NCBI GenBank assembly: GCA_002435785.1
Contig: DIUC01000087.1
Location: 1 to 64,000 of the forward strand
DNA from: Saprospiraceae bacterium UBA6168
GTDB lineage: Bacteria; Bacteroidota; Bacteroidia; Chitinophagales; Saprospiraceae
Length of the DNA stretch: 64,000 nucleotides
Reading direction: 5' to 3'
Part shown: positions 9,601 to 16,985 of the stretch, piece by piece
Layout of the letters: each line of letters opens with the position of its first letter
Numbering within the stretch: the first letter of the stretch is position 1
Notes under the pieces: generated by a model
Database searches by the model: none
Seen by the model: the letters and a program-made list of their open reading frames with translations, nothing else
What the model was told of the DNA's origin: nothing
Program-made: the position numbers and the translations under genes

Positions 9601-10035
9601 AATTACGGCGCCCGTGCCACCGGCGCATTTATCATTCATACTGGGTATCTTCTGTTTTTTGCCAGTATTCGGATTATCTTTGAAGATAATAATCTTGGAA
9701 TCCTGCCCGCCGAGGTCAATAATGGAACCCACAACGGGGTATAGTTTTTCAGCAGCGAGGCATACCGCTGTGACTTCTTGCACGAACTTTGCGCCGATCA
9801 TATTCGATATGCTCATCGCACCGCTCCCAGTCACAAACAGCCGCATATTTTCGATGGGGACATTGGAAAACTCCGCTTCTATCCTTTTCAAAAAGGACAG
9901 CACTTCCTCGGGTTGCTTGGTTTCATGGCGTCGGTAGTCCTGCCATATTATTTTCTGGGAAGTAGCGTCCATGACGACTGCTTTTACAGTAGTGGAACCT
10001 ACATCAATGCCGATATACAATTGGACATTTCCCAT
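6664..10035 (-). CDS. Double-ASKHA acyl-CoA dehydratase activase fused to DUF2229-type domain
   Basis: A 1123-residue protein with two tandem BadF/BcrA-type ATPase modules. The first starts IGIDVGSTTVKAVVM (residue 6) with cluster cysteines in DKCAGGTGA and AGKCGVFAETD. The second starts FIGLDVGSTSTKAVLL (about 350) with NTQCSAGNGYFL and SYGCAVFLQSDI. A cysteine-rich CVFCKNKCLRTF follows, then a DUF2229/HgdB-like region (GIPRVLLMYSFAPLFSAYF, RGTIDPCYPSKVS). Activases of this family use ATP to inject an electron into a 2-hydroxyacyl-CoA dehydratase or benzoyl-CoA-reductase-like partner. The likely partner begins 25 bases upstream in the same operon. The true substrate is unknown. Such proteins are oxygen-sensitive in anaerobes, which is notable in a lineage rich in aerobes. 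Confidence 0.88.
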   Translation of the reverse strand: MGNVQLYIGIDVGSTTVKAVVMDATSQKIIWQDYRRHETKQPEEVLSFLKRIEAEFSNVPIENMRLFVTGSGAMSISNMIGAKFVQEVTAVCLAAEKLYPVVGSIIDLGGQDSKIIIFKDNPNTGKKQKIPSMNDKCAGGTGAVIDKINNKLGLSPQELGRQQYDSVKLHHVAGKCGVFAETDINSLQKLGIPTSELMASLFEAIILQNLTVLTRGHTLRPQVLLLGGPNNYIVGMQQAWKHHIAQLWEERSFPLPENGDPKDLIFAPENALYFAAIGAIVYGLENEEDVGQYHGWQFLDFYIHEGRLQARAGAEPGLVNSDEELASFKAKYVPEPFVPATFVPGQVVDAFIGLDVGSTSTKAVLLNSAKEVLAKSYQLSRGNPIEDTKDVLQKLNVQVQASGASLNVIGLVTTGYAKDVLRDVLCADRAVVETVAHTNSALHYYKNVDVICDVGGQDIKIMMLKNGQVKNFELNTQCSAGNGYFLQSTVESFGIPVEQYADHAFNAKMRPTFSYGCAVFLQSDIVNFQRLGWKPEEILAGLASVLPKNIWLYVAQIPNFAKLGTNFILQGGTQKNLAAVKAQVDFIESRYIGKKEKPTITIHKHCGESGAIGAGLEAIKLWENGRTTSFIGLDATSKITYSTFSDESTRCVFCKNKCLRTFIDLSIGNGAENSKKQTRRIIVGNSCDKGSVQDVKEMRGIKNAMDAVLDTTPNLVDVALKELFKSYAPAQVSDPAPRLDVWSRKKVLARRSEMVVGIPRVLLMYSFAPLFSAYFESLGINRSGIIYSDFTSEKMFKEGGKRGTIDPCYPSKVSISHVHNLLYEKHKKRPLDFLFFPMIGTIDVGLKNTLGNWTCPSIVPSAEVAKASFTKEGDIFTALGITYVNPFLNMAEPELFELQMFTAFESILGLTRSENKRAVTAGFKALDEYRNYMRQQSREVLDALEQENKIGIVLLGRPYHKDPGINHEIFTEFQKLGYPILAQDILPMDAYSLEQVFGEDIRTGRINDPLEISDVWKRSISPNANTKLWAAKFVARHPNLVALEISSFKCGHDAPLYSVIEEIIESSGTPYFSFKDIDENKPKGSIKLRIETIDYFLKQYRKDYFGAAKPPQSPELVQAQNQA

Positions 10036-10060
10036 GATTTTGGTTTTAATCCGTCAAACA

Positions 10061-11764
10061 TTAGGTGGTTTCTTGTCTGATTAAATCATCAATATGGTAC
10101 ATAAAATTAGCGGCCATGTTTACCACACCTTTTTTGCGTGGTACGACATACGTAGGGGACTTAAGGACCGGATGAGCTTCAACATATTTCCTCATCGTTT
10201 CCATATCGGAAGTGACAGTTTTCCGGGCATCTGCCATTTCTTTTTTGGCTTTAACATGGGCATCACCTAAGGCCATTAAAACCCTGCTTTGCGCATTGGT
10301 TTCTCCTTCGCCGGCGGTTTCAAGCGGGAGGAATATCATTTCCCGGTTCAATTCTACTACCGAAGCTTGTGCACCGTCGGATTGGGTGCTTGGCATACAG
10401 CCGAATGGCTTCAAGCTCAATACCATGTGCGCCAAGCCATGCTCATGGTAATAAATGTTTTTAGCGATTTCCATATAGCCTTCCCCACCTTCTATATTGA
10501 TGTTATAATAGGGGTTTGCCAATTTTTGAAGGATGGGCTGATGAATCAACATGTGGAAGTCGCCCCCCAGCGTCTTCAACAAGCGGCCATATTCCCGTCG
10601 GAACAACCAGTTTCCCACCTTGAGCACCGCTAATTTCTGTTGGAATTTGAGGTAATTGCCAATACGTGTCTTGATATTCCACCAGTTTTTTGCCCCGTTT
10701 TTCAGCATCATTTCCCTTCGGTTCAGGTGGCGAAGTTTACCCTTGCTGAACAAAAACTGTATCAGAGAGCCAACCGGCTCCACCATCAGCACGGCCCCTT
10801 CCTGCTCCAGAAATCGGAACATGTGGAAGTTGCCCGCACCGACCGTAGTCATCGCCCAGAATTCTCCCGTAATTTTGACCGCAACTTTTGACCTGAAACG
10901 GTCCACCTCGATGGTCTCAAACATTTTCCTGACTTCTTTGATAGCCTCAACATAATAAGAACTGGTAATTTGGTCCATGAACCGATAGAGGAACGTCATG
11001 GCCTGGCTCCAGTGCAGTTTGTCAAAGACGGCCTTCCATTTTTGGCTCAATTGGATTTTCTTTTTGTGTGCTAATTTTCCATAGAGGTAGTCCAAGGCTT
11101 TTTGCATCACCTTATCGGTTTCCCCCGGTACTACCTCAAAGGGCCGGGTCGCATAGACGAAATCGTTCAAGATGTCGGCCATGTTCAAGGCATTCACGAG
11201 GGCCAAGAAAAATTCAGGATTCACTTCCAGCCCATTCCCTGTCGTGTCTTGATTCAGGCCCCCTTCGTTTTGGAATACCAGCACCCGAAACGCTTCAAAT
11301 CCGCAATCTTGCAGTGCCATCCGGTATTCCGTTTCCAGCATACCAAAACGGCAGGGCGCATTGCAGCCTGCGGTGAAAAAGACATATTGCTCGACGATAT
11401 CTTCCTTTGTCATGCCTGACCTTTCCAATTCCCGAAGGAATCTAATCAGGTTGCCCACCATGAAATAAGAGGGATTGCAAAGGCCATTGTTTGAATATTC
11501 CCGGCCAAGATGAAATGAGTCAAGCGTCATGTTGGGCAGCACCTTGACCTTCAACCCTAAGCTTTTAAAGGCAGCTTCCACCAAATAATCGTGCGCAGGA
11601 GATAACCCCCCCGTCAGAATCGTAGTCGTTAACCGTTCGGTTGCCAAAAACGGGCGCTCCTTGTGGATATGGAAGTGCTGGGCGGATGGTTTTCGGGGCA
11701 TTTGGCTTTCAACATGAGAATTCACATGATTGGAAGGCTTGGCTGGATTTGTTAGTTTTTCCAT
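10061..11764 (-). CDS. 2-hydroxyacyl-CoA dehydratase (HgdB-like) component
   Basis: A cytosolic protein that appears to be the partner of the downstream double activase. It shows LTGGLSPAHDYLVEAAFKSL, the cysteine motif NNGLCNPSYFMVGNL and FFTAGCNAPCRFGMLE, which are the 4Fe-4S ligand regions of the HgdB fold. The C-terminal GEGYMEIAKNIYYHEHGL and LKPFGCMPSTQSDGA are shared with the C-terminal part of the giant (about 1400-residue) activase-dehydratase fusions found in Firmicutes. Here that architecture is split into two genes 25 bases apart. A frame opens at 11836, but the first 24 residues are atypical, so the methionine at 11764 (MEKLTNPAKPSN) is preferred: 567 residues. The start remains uncertain. 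Confidence 0.82.
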   Translation of the reverse strand: MEKLTNPAKPSNHVNSHVESQMPRKPSAQHFHIHKERPFLATERLTTTILTGGLSPAHDYLVEAAFKSLGLKVKVLPNMTLDSFHLGREYSNNGLCNPSYFMVGNLIRFLRELERSGMTKEDIVEQYVFFTAGCNAPCRFGMLETEYRMALQDCGFEAFRVLVFQNEGGLNQDTTGNGLEVNPEFFLALVNALNMADILNDFVYATRPFEVVPGETDKVMQKALDYLYGKLAHKKKIQLSQKWKAVFDKLHWSQAMTFLYRFMDQITSSYYVEAIKEVRKMFETIEVDRFRSKVAVKITGEFWAMTTVGAGNFHMFRFLEQEGAVLMVEPVGSLIQFLFSKGKLRHLNRREMMLKNGAKNWWNIKTRIGNYLKFQQKLAVLKVGNWLFRREYGRLLKTLGGDFHMLIHQPILQKLANPYYNINIEGGEGYMEIAKNIYYHEHGLAHMVLSLKPFGCMPSTQSDGAQASVVELNREMIFLPLETAGEGETNAQSRVLMALGDAHVKAKKEMADARKTVTSDMETMRKYVEAHPVLKSPTYVVPRKKGVVNMAANFMYHIDDLIRQETT

Positions 11765-11976
11765 TTGATGCGATTGGCGCAATTTGCCATTGGTGTAAAT
11801 CTGTTTGCAAGCTGCACCAATGCAAATCAATTCCAAAAAACTTATGTCTTTTTATAGGGATGACTTTTGTCAAAAACCAACCTACTTTGACCATTCGACC
11901 CCAAACGGATTTTGGTAAAAAAACGTCATTTTTGGTTTGAGGGGTTAGAGTATGCCTATTTTCAGTTCATGGCATT

Positions 11977-11984
11977 TATATTTG
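11977..11984 (+). promoter_or_regulatory. -7 element upstream of the beta-barrel gene
   Basis: TATATTTG lies 16 bases before the ATG at 12001. No clear -33 TTG was found at the expected distance. Confidence 0.5.
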
Positions 11985-12000
11985 TCAAAAAAACTATCAA

Positions 12001-12699
12001 ATGGCCTTCAATCCAATTCGCTGTTTCTTCCTCATTTTCACCCTGTTGACCACAACGCTCCTTTTTGCACAAAGGACCAATTATGGCATTTATGCTGGCC
12101 CCAGTTTCTCCAAATTGCGGTTGGAAGCGAGGTATGCATTGCCCATTGACGTGCAGATAGCGCCTTACGACTACAAAACCGGCTTCACGGCTGGCGGGTA
12201 TTTCACTTGGAATTTTGCAGAGAACGTCGGGCTGCGCACTGAGTTGAACTTCGACCGCAAGGGCGGTAAATCGGGCCTTCCACTTTCCGACGGCAACGGC
12301 AACCCACTGCCCGGGTACACCATAAAAGACAATTTTGACTACCTCCAACTGCCCGTCCTGTTCCAGCTTTCGGCGGGCGGAGACTTTAAGATGCACATCC
12401 ATGTTGGCTATGCGTTCAGCTACCTGCTGCACCATACCGACAAGTTTCCAAGCGAGATACGGGTAATCACGCAGACGCAAACGCAGACGCAAACCATCAT
12501 CCTGCGGATGCCGGAAGATTACAAAAACATAGACCATTCCTTGGTGGCAGGTATCGGGGCCACGCTCAAGCTTTCGAACGACCTATTGGCGCAGGTGGCA
12601 CTCAGGGCCTACAATGGCAAGCTGAACATCAGCAAGGGAGACTCGGCGTTTGATGCCAATAATATCTCGGTGGGATTGGTACTTGGGGTCGGGTTTTAA
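12001..12699 (+). CDS. Outer-membrane beta-barrel porin-like protein
   Basis: A 232-residue protein with a signal peptide (FFLIFTLLTTTLLFAQ, predicted cleavage before residue 25). Alternating hydrophobic/polar strands end in the aromatic C-terminus VGLVLGVGF. This fits the small PorT/OmpW-like 8-stranded barrels common in Bacteroidota (porin family, OMP_b-brl_2). An extracellular loop contains a Thr-Gln run encoded by a perfect 12-bp duplication at 12469-12492. The gene faces the PgpH-like gene at its 3' end with a 19-base gap. Function beyond outer-membrane location is unknown. Confidence 0.82.
   Translation: MAFNPIRCFFLIFTLLTTTLLFAQRTNYGIYAGPSFSKLRLEARYALPIDVQIAPYDYKTGFTAGGYFTWNFAENVGLRTELNFDRKGGKSGLPLSDGNGNPLPGYTIKDNFDYLQLPVLFQLSAGGDFKMHIHVGYAFSYLLHHTDKFPSEIRVITQTQTQTQTIILRMPEDYKNIDHSLVAGIGATLKLSNDLLAQVALRAYNGKLNISKGDSAFDANNISVGLVLGVGF
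12469..12492 (+). repeat. In-frame 12-bp tandem duplication
   Basis: ACGCAGACGCAA occurs twice without gap inside the beta-barrel gene and encodes Thr-Gln repeats. Copy-number slippage would keep the frame. Confidence 0.8.
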
Positions 12700-12718
12700 G
12701 TACTTGTTTGTGATTTCG

Positions 12719-14785
12719 TCACTCAGGATACTCGATTCGCACGTGGTGGATGCTGCGCAACATTTTGTAAAAAATCAGTCGGCATTGTGCCACCTCGGTA
12801 TAGGTCAAGTTCGATTCATTCAACTGCCCTTCGTCAATTTTTCCCTTAAAAATCCTGTCCACCAATTTGTCAATCTCCTGTCCTGTGGGGTTTTTGAGCG
12901 ACCGGGAGGCGGCCTCCACGCTGTCGGCCAACATCAGGATGGCTTCTTCCTTGGAGACGGGCAGCGGCCCCGGGTACCTAAACAAAGCTTGGTCAACCGC
13001 TTCGTCTGGGTGTTCGAGAAGGTAGTTTTTGTAAAAATATTCCACCCTGGTCGTGCCGTGGTGGGTCGTTATGAACCGAACGATGACAGGGGGAAGGCCC
13101 TGTTTTTTGGCCATTTTTTCCCCTTCGATAACATGGTCAATGATTATTTTGGCACTTTCGATTCGGCTGATGCCTTCGTGGGGGCTTGAACCGGATTGGT
13201 TTTCCACAAAAAACTCAGGTTTGTTCATCTTGCCAATGTCGTGGTAAAGCGCCCCGACCCTTACCAGCAGCGGGTCTGCGCCGACCTCATTGGCAGCGGC
13301 CTCAGCCAAATTGCCTACTTGAAGCGAGTGCTGGAAGGTGCCGGGTGCTCGCATGGCGAGGTCCCTCAGGAGTGGTCGGTTCATGTCGGAAAGTTCCACC
13401 AACGAAATGGCGGAAGTAAACCCAAAGACCCGTTCTGCCAATGGAATGAGCGGAAAGGCCAACAGCGTCAGGAATCCATTGAAGGCCAACCAACCGAACT
13501 CCCGCCAATCAATCCCCTCGAAGCTGCCTTCCTCTATGAGGGACATGCCTACGAGCGAGAGGGAATAGGCCATCAAAATGGCCACCACCGATTTGAAAAA
13601 CTTGGTCCAATCCCGTGCATCGGCCACCGCCAAAACGGCCACTACGCCCGCCACAATTTGTGTGAACAAAAACTGGTGCCCCTCCGCAGTGAGGAAAGCA
13701 GCAATCAGCACCACCACCACATGGGTGAAAAATGCCAACCGGTAGGTGAAAAAATGCCTGACCACCACCGGCACCACACAAAACGGGATGACATAGATGC
13801 TCAACACCTCCGTCCGCTCAATGAGAAAGGTCAGGTAGCTGAACCCCAACATCCATACCATCACGAAAGCAAGGTAGTTCCAGTTGGAGAGTATCTCCCG
13901 GCGATAGGTGTTGACGTACATTAGGAAGGCTCCCAGTATCAGGGCGGTGAGCAAAAGGTAGCCCATATAGACCACAAACCCCGACTTATGGGCGCTTATG
14001 TCCGACTCGTATTTTGCCCGGAAGGACTCTAATTTTTCATACACTTCGTCCGTGACCAAATTGCCCTTTTGAACAATGATGTCACCTTGCGACACCAAAC
14101 CACGGGATGGCGATACCCCGGCAAGGGCATCTTCCAGCATCGTCTGGGTCCGGGCTTCGTCGTAGGTGATATTTGGAACGAGGGCCGCCCTCAACAGGGG
14201 CAAAACCTCGTCGGGCATTTGAACCTTAGTTTTGGCAAAATTGGATTCAAGCGCCAACTCAGCTTGCTCCGGGAGGTAAAAACCGGAGCGGGTGCGCTTG
14301 AAAATGGTATTGCCCCGCACCAAGTTTATCACAAAGTTTTCATTGGCAGTGGCGTGTTCCGGCGCTAATTGCAATATGCCCGTGGAATAAATTTTTTCGA
14401 GCAATTTCCTGCATTCCTTCCGTGTTGGTTCGATCCGGTATCCTGGGGGAAGGGTAGGGGAGACACTGCTCCACCAGCCTTCCAGCGCCGCCTCGAAGTC
14501 CCTGGCCTTGGCCGCCGGCAAATCGGTATTGAGGTTGTAGTAGGGCCAAAAATCCCGCATGATGACCGCCTTGTCCTTGTCCAGCTCGTCTTTTGATTTT
14601 TTGATTGCAAAGTCAAATGGTGCTGTCAAATCATCGTAGGGCCATGCCTGCCCCGGGTGAAATTCGTACTTGAACTTCACGTTGTTTGGGTACAGCAGAC
14701 TAATCAGCAGCGCCACGGCCACCACTGTCCCGATGTTGACGAGCTGCTTGAATCTCTTGTAAACCTTTCTGATATTTTGGTTCAT
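12719..14785 (-). CDS. PgpH-like 7TMR-HD cyclic-dinucleotide phosphodiesterase
   Basis: A 688-residue inner-membrane protein. One N-terminal membrane segment (IGTVVAVALLISLLY) is followed by an extracytoplasmic domain of about 270 residues. Then comes a block of about seven membrane helices beginning FVVYMGYLLLTALILGAFL. A cytosolic HD domain follows, with TFQHSLQVGNLAEAAANEVG, ALYHDIGKMNKPEFF near residue 510, and later FITTHHGT. The architecture is that of PgpH, which degrades c-di-AMP. A frame opens at 14854, but MNQNIRKVYKRF at 14785 places basic residues just before the first helix and is preferred. The gene is divergent from the DUF5995 gene. Confidence 0.9.
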   Translation of the reverse strand: MNQNIRKVYKRFKQLVNIGTVVAVALLISLLYPNNVKFKYEFHPGQAWPYDDLTAPFDFAIKKSKDELDKDKAVIMRDFWPYYNLNTDLPAAKARDFEAALEGWWSSVSPTLPPGYRIEPTRKECRKLLEKIYSTGILQLAPEHATANENFVINLVRGNTIFKRTRSGFYLPEQAELALESNFAKTKVQMPDEVLPLLRAALVPNITYDEARTQTMLEDALAGVSPSRGLVSQGDIIVQKGNLVTDEVYEKLESFRAKYESDISAHKSGFVVYMGYLLLTALILGAFLMYVNTYRREILSNWNYLAFVMVWMLGFSYLTFLIERTEVLSIYVIPFCVVPVVVRHFFTYRLAFFTHVVVVLIAAFLTAEGHQFLFTQIVAGVVAVLAVADARDWTKFFKSVVAILMAYSLSLVGMSLIEEGSFEGIDWREFGWLAFNGFLTLLAFPLIPLAERVFGFTSAISLVELSDMNRPLLRDLAMRAPGTFQHSLQVGNLAEAAANEVGADPLLVRVGALYHDIGKMNKPEFFVENQSGSSPHEGISRIESAKIIIDHVIEGEKMAKKQGLPPVIVRFITTHHGTTRVEYFYKNYLLEHPDEAVDQALFRYPGPLPVSKEEAILMLADSVEAASRSLKNPTGQEIDKLVDRIFKGKIDEGQLNESNLTYTEVAQCRLIFYKMLRSIHHVRIEYPE

Positions 14786-14929
14786 ACGCTTCGCAATTGC
14801 CGTTTTACGGCGGTGAAGATAAGCGCAATTTCGTTTTGGCGGAGAAAGCGGCAAATGTTGGCCAATCGCAGCATATTTACCTCAAATTATTCTTTCCTTT
14901 GTTAAACAAACAACCGAAAAAATCCAACC

Positions 14930-15679
14930 ATGCTTGCCAAGAACATTGATGAGGTAATCCACCGCCTTGAACAAATTGTGGACGACACCACCAGCCGCAA
15001 GGACCCACTCGGCATTTTTGCGCTGGTGTACCTTGGTGTCACCAAATCCGTGAAGGAAGACGTTCAACGGAATGTCTTTCAGGATGGGCCTCGGATGGAG
15101 CGCTTGGATGTTGTTTTTGCCAATCGGTTCATCCTCGCCTACGACGCTTACCGAGCCTCGCAGCCTTGTACCCAAGCTTGGCTGACAGCCTTCAACGCTG
15201 CAAAGCGCTTCGACCTGCTGGTGCTCCAGCACCTGCTCATGGGCATGAACGCCCATATCAACCTTGACCTCGGCATTGCAGCGGCCGCTACGGTGGAGCC
15301 TGCCGAATTGCCAAGGTTGGAAGCGGATTTCAACAAAATCAATGAGCTTTTGGTGGCAAAAATTGATGAAATGCAGGATCGGCTATGCAAAGTTTCCCCC
15401 CTGCTTTTCCTGCTCGATTGGTGTGGAAAACGCACCGATGAGCGCTTCGCAGAATTCAGCCTCGTGCAGGCCCGCAGCAGTGCTTGGCGGGCAGCCAATC
15501 GGCTCTCAAAACTTTCGCCAGAAGACCAAGCACTGGACATCAATGAATTGGATGGGTATGTTGCGTTGTTGAACAAAGTAATAACCAGCCCCGGCGTCGT
15601 GTTCGGAGCAGTGGTGCGGTTCGTTAAATGGTTCGAGGTGAAGGATGTAGGCAGGGTGCTTGCCCTGCTTCGGGATTGA
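14930..15679 (+). CDS. DUF5995 family protein
   Basis: A 249-residue all-helical soluble protein without signal peptide. Recognisable family segments are GIFALVYLGVTKSV, FANRFILAYDAYRAS, and especially LQHLLMGMNAHINLDLGIA, where histidines could coordinate a metal, followed by DFNKINELL. I recall this as DUF5995, which has no established function. The gene is monocistronic. A large perfect hairpin at 15722 separates it from the convergent tonB. Confidence 0.75.
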   Translation: MLAKNIDEVIHRLEQIVDDTTSRKDPLGIFALVYLGVTKSVKEDVQRNVFQDGPRMERLDVVFANRFILAYDAYRASQPCTQAWLTAFNAAKRFDLLVLQHLLMGMNAHINLDLGIAAAATVEPAELPRLEADFNKINELLVAKIDEMQDRLCKVSPLLFLLDWCGKRTDERFAEFSLVQARSSAWRAANRLSKLSPEDQALDINELDGYVALLNKVITSPGVVFGAVVRFVKWFEVKDVGRVLALLRD

Positions 15680-15721
15680 GTGTGCCATTTTTTTGGAAGG
15701 CAAATTGGCTGTGACGACAAA

Positions 15722-15744
15722 GGGCATGGCCAAAGGCCATGCCC
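15722..15744. terminator. Bidirectional hairpin between DUF5995 gene and tonB
   Basis: A 10-bp perfect stem GGGCATGGCC/GGCCATGCCC with an AAA loop sits between two convergent genes. There is no strong T run on either side. Confidence 0.5.
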
Positions 15745-15785
15745 CTCAAGAACTCAAAATTATAGTTTTCAATTACGCTTGGAAA

Positions 15786-16691
15786 TCACTGCAAATCAAA
15801 CTTCACCGGCAGGGTAAACATAACTCGCACTGGTACGCCCCGTTGTTTTCCGGGATTCCAAGGCGGCATTATTTTTACGATTCTCGCTGCCTCGTCACCG
15901 CAACCGCCGCCGGGGTCACGCACTACTTCGATGTTGGAGATGCTCCCGTCCCGCTCCACGACAAACCGCACGTAAACCGTTCCTTCCACACCATTGTCCC
16001 TTGCAATCGGAGGGTATTGTATTTTGCTGTAAATGAATTCCAGCAGCTTGGTTTCTGCACATTTTTGCCGTTCAGCTTTGTCATCAATGTCTTCGCAGCC
16101 CTTGAAAGTAGGTGCATCCTCGACCACTTTAAAAATCTCCCGCTCATGCTCCTGCATTGGGGGTGGGGGCGGTGGAGGAGGAGGAGGCGCTGCCTCTTTT
16201 TTGATGATGACAGGTGCCTCTACGTATGTTTCTTCAGTGATGCTCTGGTCTTGAAAAATCTTGGTTTCAATATTGGGCAAGTCAGTGGCAATGACCTGTA
16301 CCGCTGGCGGTGGCGGTGGCGGTGGTGGTGGCGGTGGCTCTGCGGTACGTGGCGTTTCCATCTCAATTTCGTCGCTGAGCGTACCGAGTAAGCCCGACAC
16401 GTCCACTTTGGTTTCATAGGTTGTCCAACTGAAGGCAAAAATCATCATGACGAGCGCCACCATTACACCGTAAATCTGTAGGGTGCCACTTATCCTGAAG
16501 ATGTCGAGTTCAGGGTATTTGGTACGGGCCTCCGTCGGTGAGCCCCATTTCCAATTCTTGTACTTTTCGGTAAGGTTGTGGCCCTCAACTTTTTTGAAGT
16601 GTGACCTTAACGCAAAGAGTAAAATGCCGGAGAGGACAAGGATGCCGAACATCCCTATTTGTATCATCAAGGTGGAGGTTTCAAATGACAT
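15786..16691 (-). CDS. Energy transducer TonB family protein with two polyproline arms
   Basis: A 301-residue inner-membrane protein. Membrane segments lie at about residues 10-28 and 67-89, one more than classical TonB. The periplasmic linker has two uninterrupted proline runs, 119-129 (11 Pro) and 169-178 (10 Pro). The C-terminal TonB domain (about 200-301) carries YPPIARDNGVEGTVYVRFVV, GSISNIEVVRD and MPPWNPGKQRGVPV. It would couple the proton motive force to outer-membrane receptors such as the one at 48076. ExbB/ExbD are not in the window. The cysteine pair in FKGCEDID and RQKCAET matches the usual Bacteroidota TonB form. Confidence 0.92.
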   Translation of the reverse strand: MSFETSTLMIQIGMFGILVLSGILLFALRSHFKKVEGHNLTEKYKNWKWGSPTEARTKYPELDIFRISGTLQIYGVMVALVMMIFAFSWTTYETKVDVSGLLGTLSDEIEMETPRTAEPPPPPPPPPPPAVQVIATDLPNIETKIFQDQSITEETYVEAPVIIKKEAAPPPPPPPPPPMQEHEREIFKVVEDAPTFKGCEDIDDKAERQKCAETKLLEFIYSKIQYPPIARDNGVEGTVYVRFVVERDGSISNIEVVRDPGGGCGDEAARIVKIMPPWNPGKQRGVPVRVMFTLPVKFDLQ

Positions 16692-16731
16692 GGCTACTTT
16701 TTTTAAGTGAGTAAATACTGTCGTTCAATGC

Positions 16732-16746
16732 CCCGAATTTCGGGGG
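16732..16746. repeat. CCCCGAA palindrome
   Basis: CCCCGAA-T-TTCGGGG lies upstream of tonB. A related core (GCCCCGA...TCGGGGC) is at 62367-62384. Confidence 0.45.
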
Positions 16747-16820
16747 AATGCCCACCGTGCCAAGTGCATTTTATCAATCCCTTTTATGACTTTTGTCAAA
16801 CCAAAATTAACCCATGAACC

Positions 16821-16864
16821 AAACAAGCCCTGACACGGCATTTGCAGTGTCAGGGCTTGTTTTT
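16821..16864. terminator. Strong hairpin between tonB and the metalloprotease
   Basis: A 16-bp perfect stem (AAACAAGCCCTGACAC with its complement) and a 10-base loop. It lies downstream of the minus-strand protease gene, although the better T run is on the plus strand. Confidence 0.7.
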
Positions 16865-16933
16865 AAGCGAAAATAATTAATGAATTATACTTTCGAGCGC
16901 CAGGTTTTGGCCATTTGTTGGGGGCTTTAGCCT

Positions 16934-16970
16934 TTGGCTGTTGGCTTATGGCCAACAGCCAACAGCCAAC
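16934..16970. repeat. GTTGGCT heptamer array forming a hairpin
   Basis: On the minus strand GTTGGCT, GTTGGCT and GTTGGCC follow each other. The inverse units make a perfect 12-bp stem 16934-16945/16951-16962. It lies 15 bases from the protease stop codon. Confidence 0.7.
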
Positions 16971-16985
16971 GGCTCGCAGTATAGC

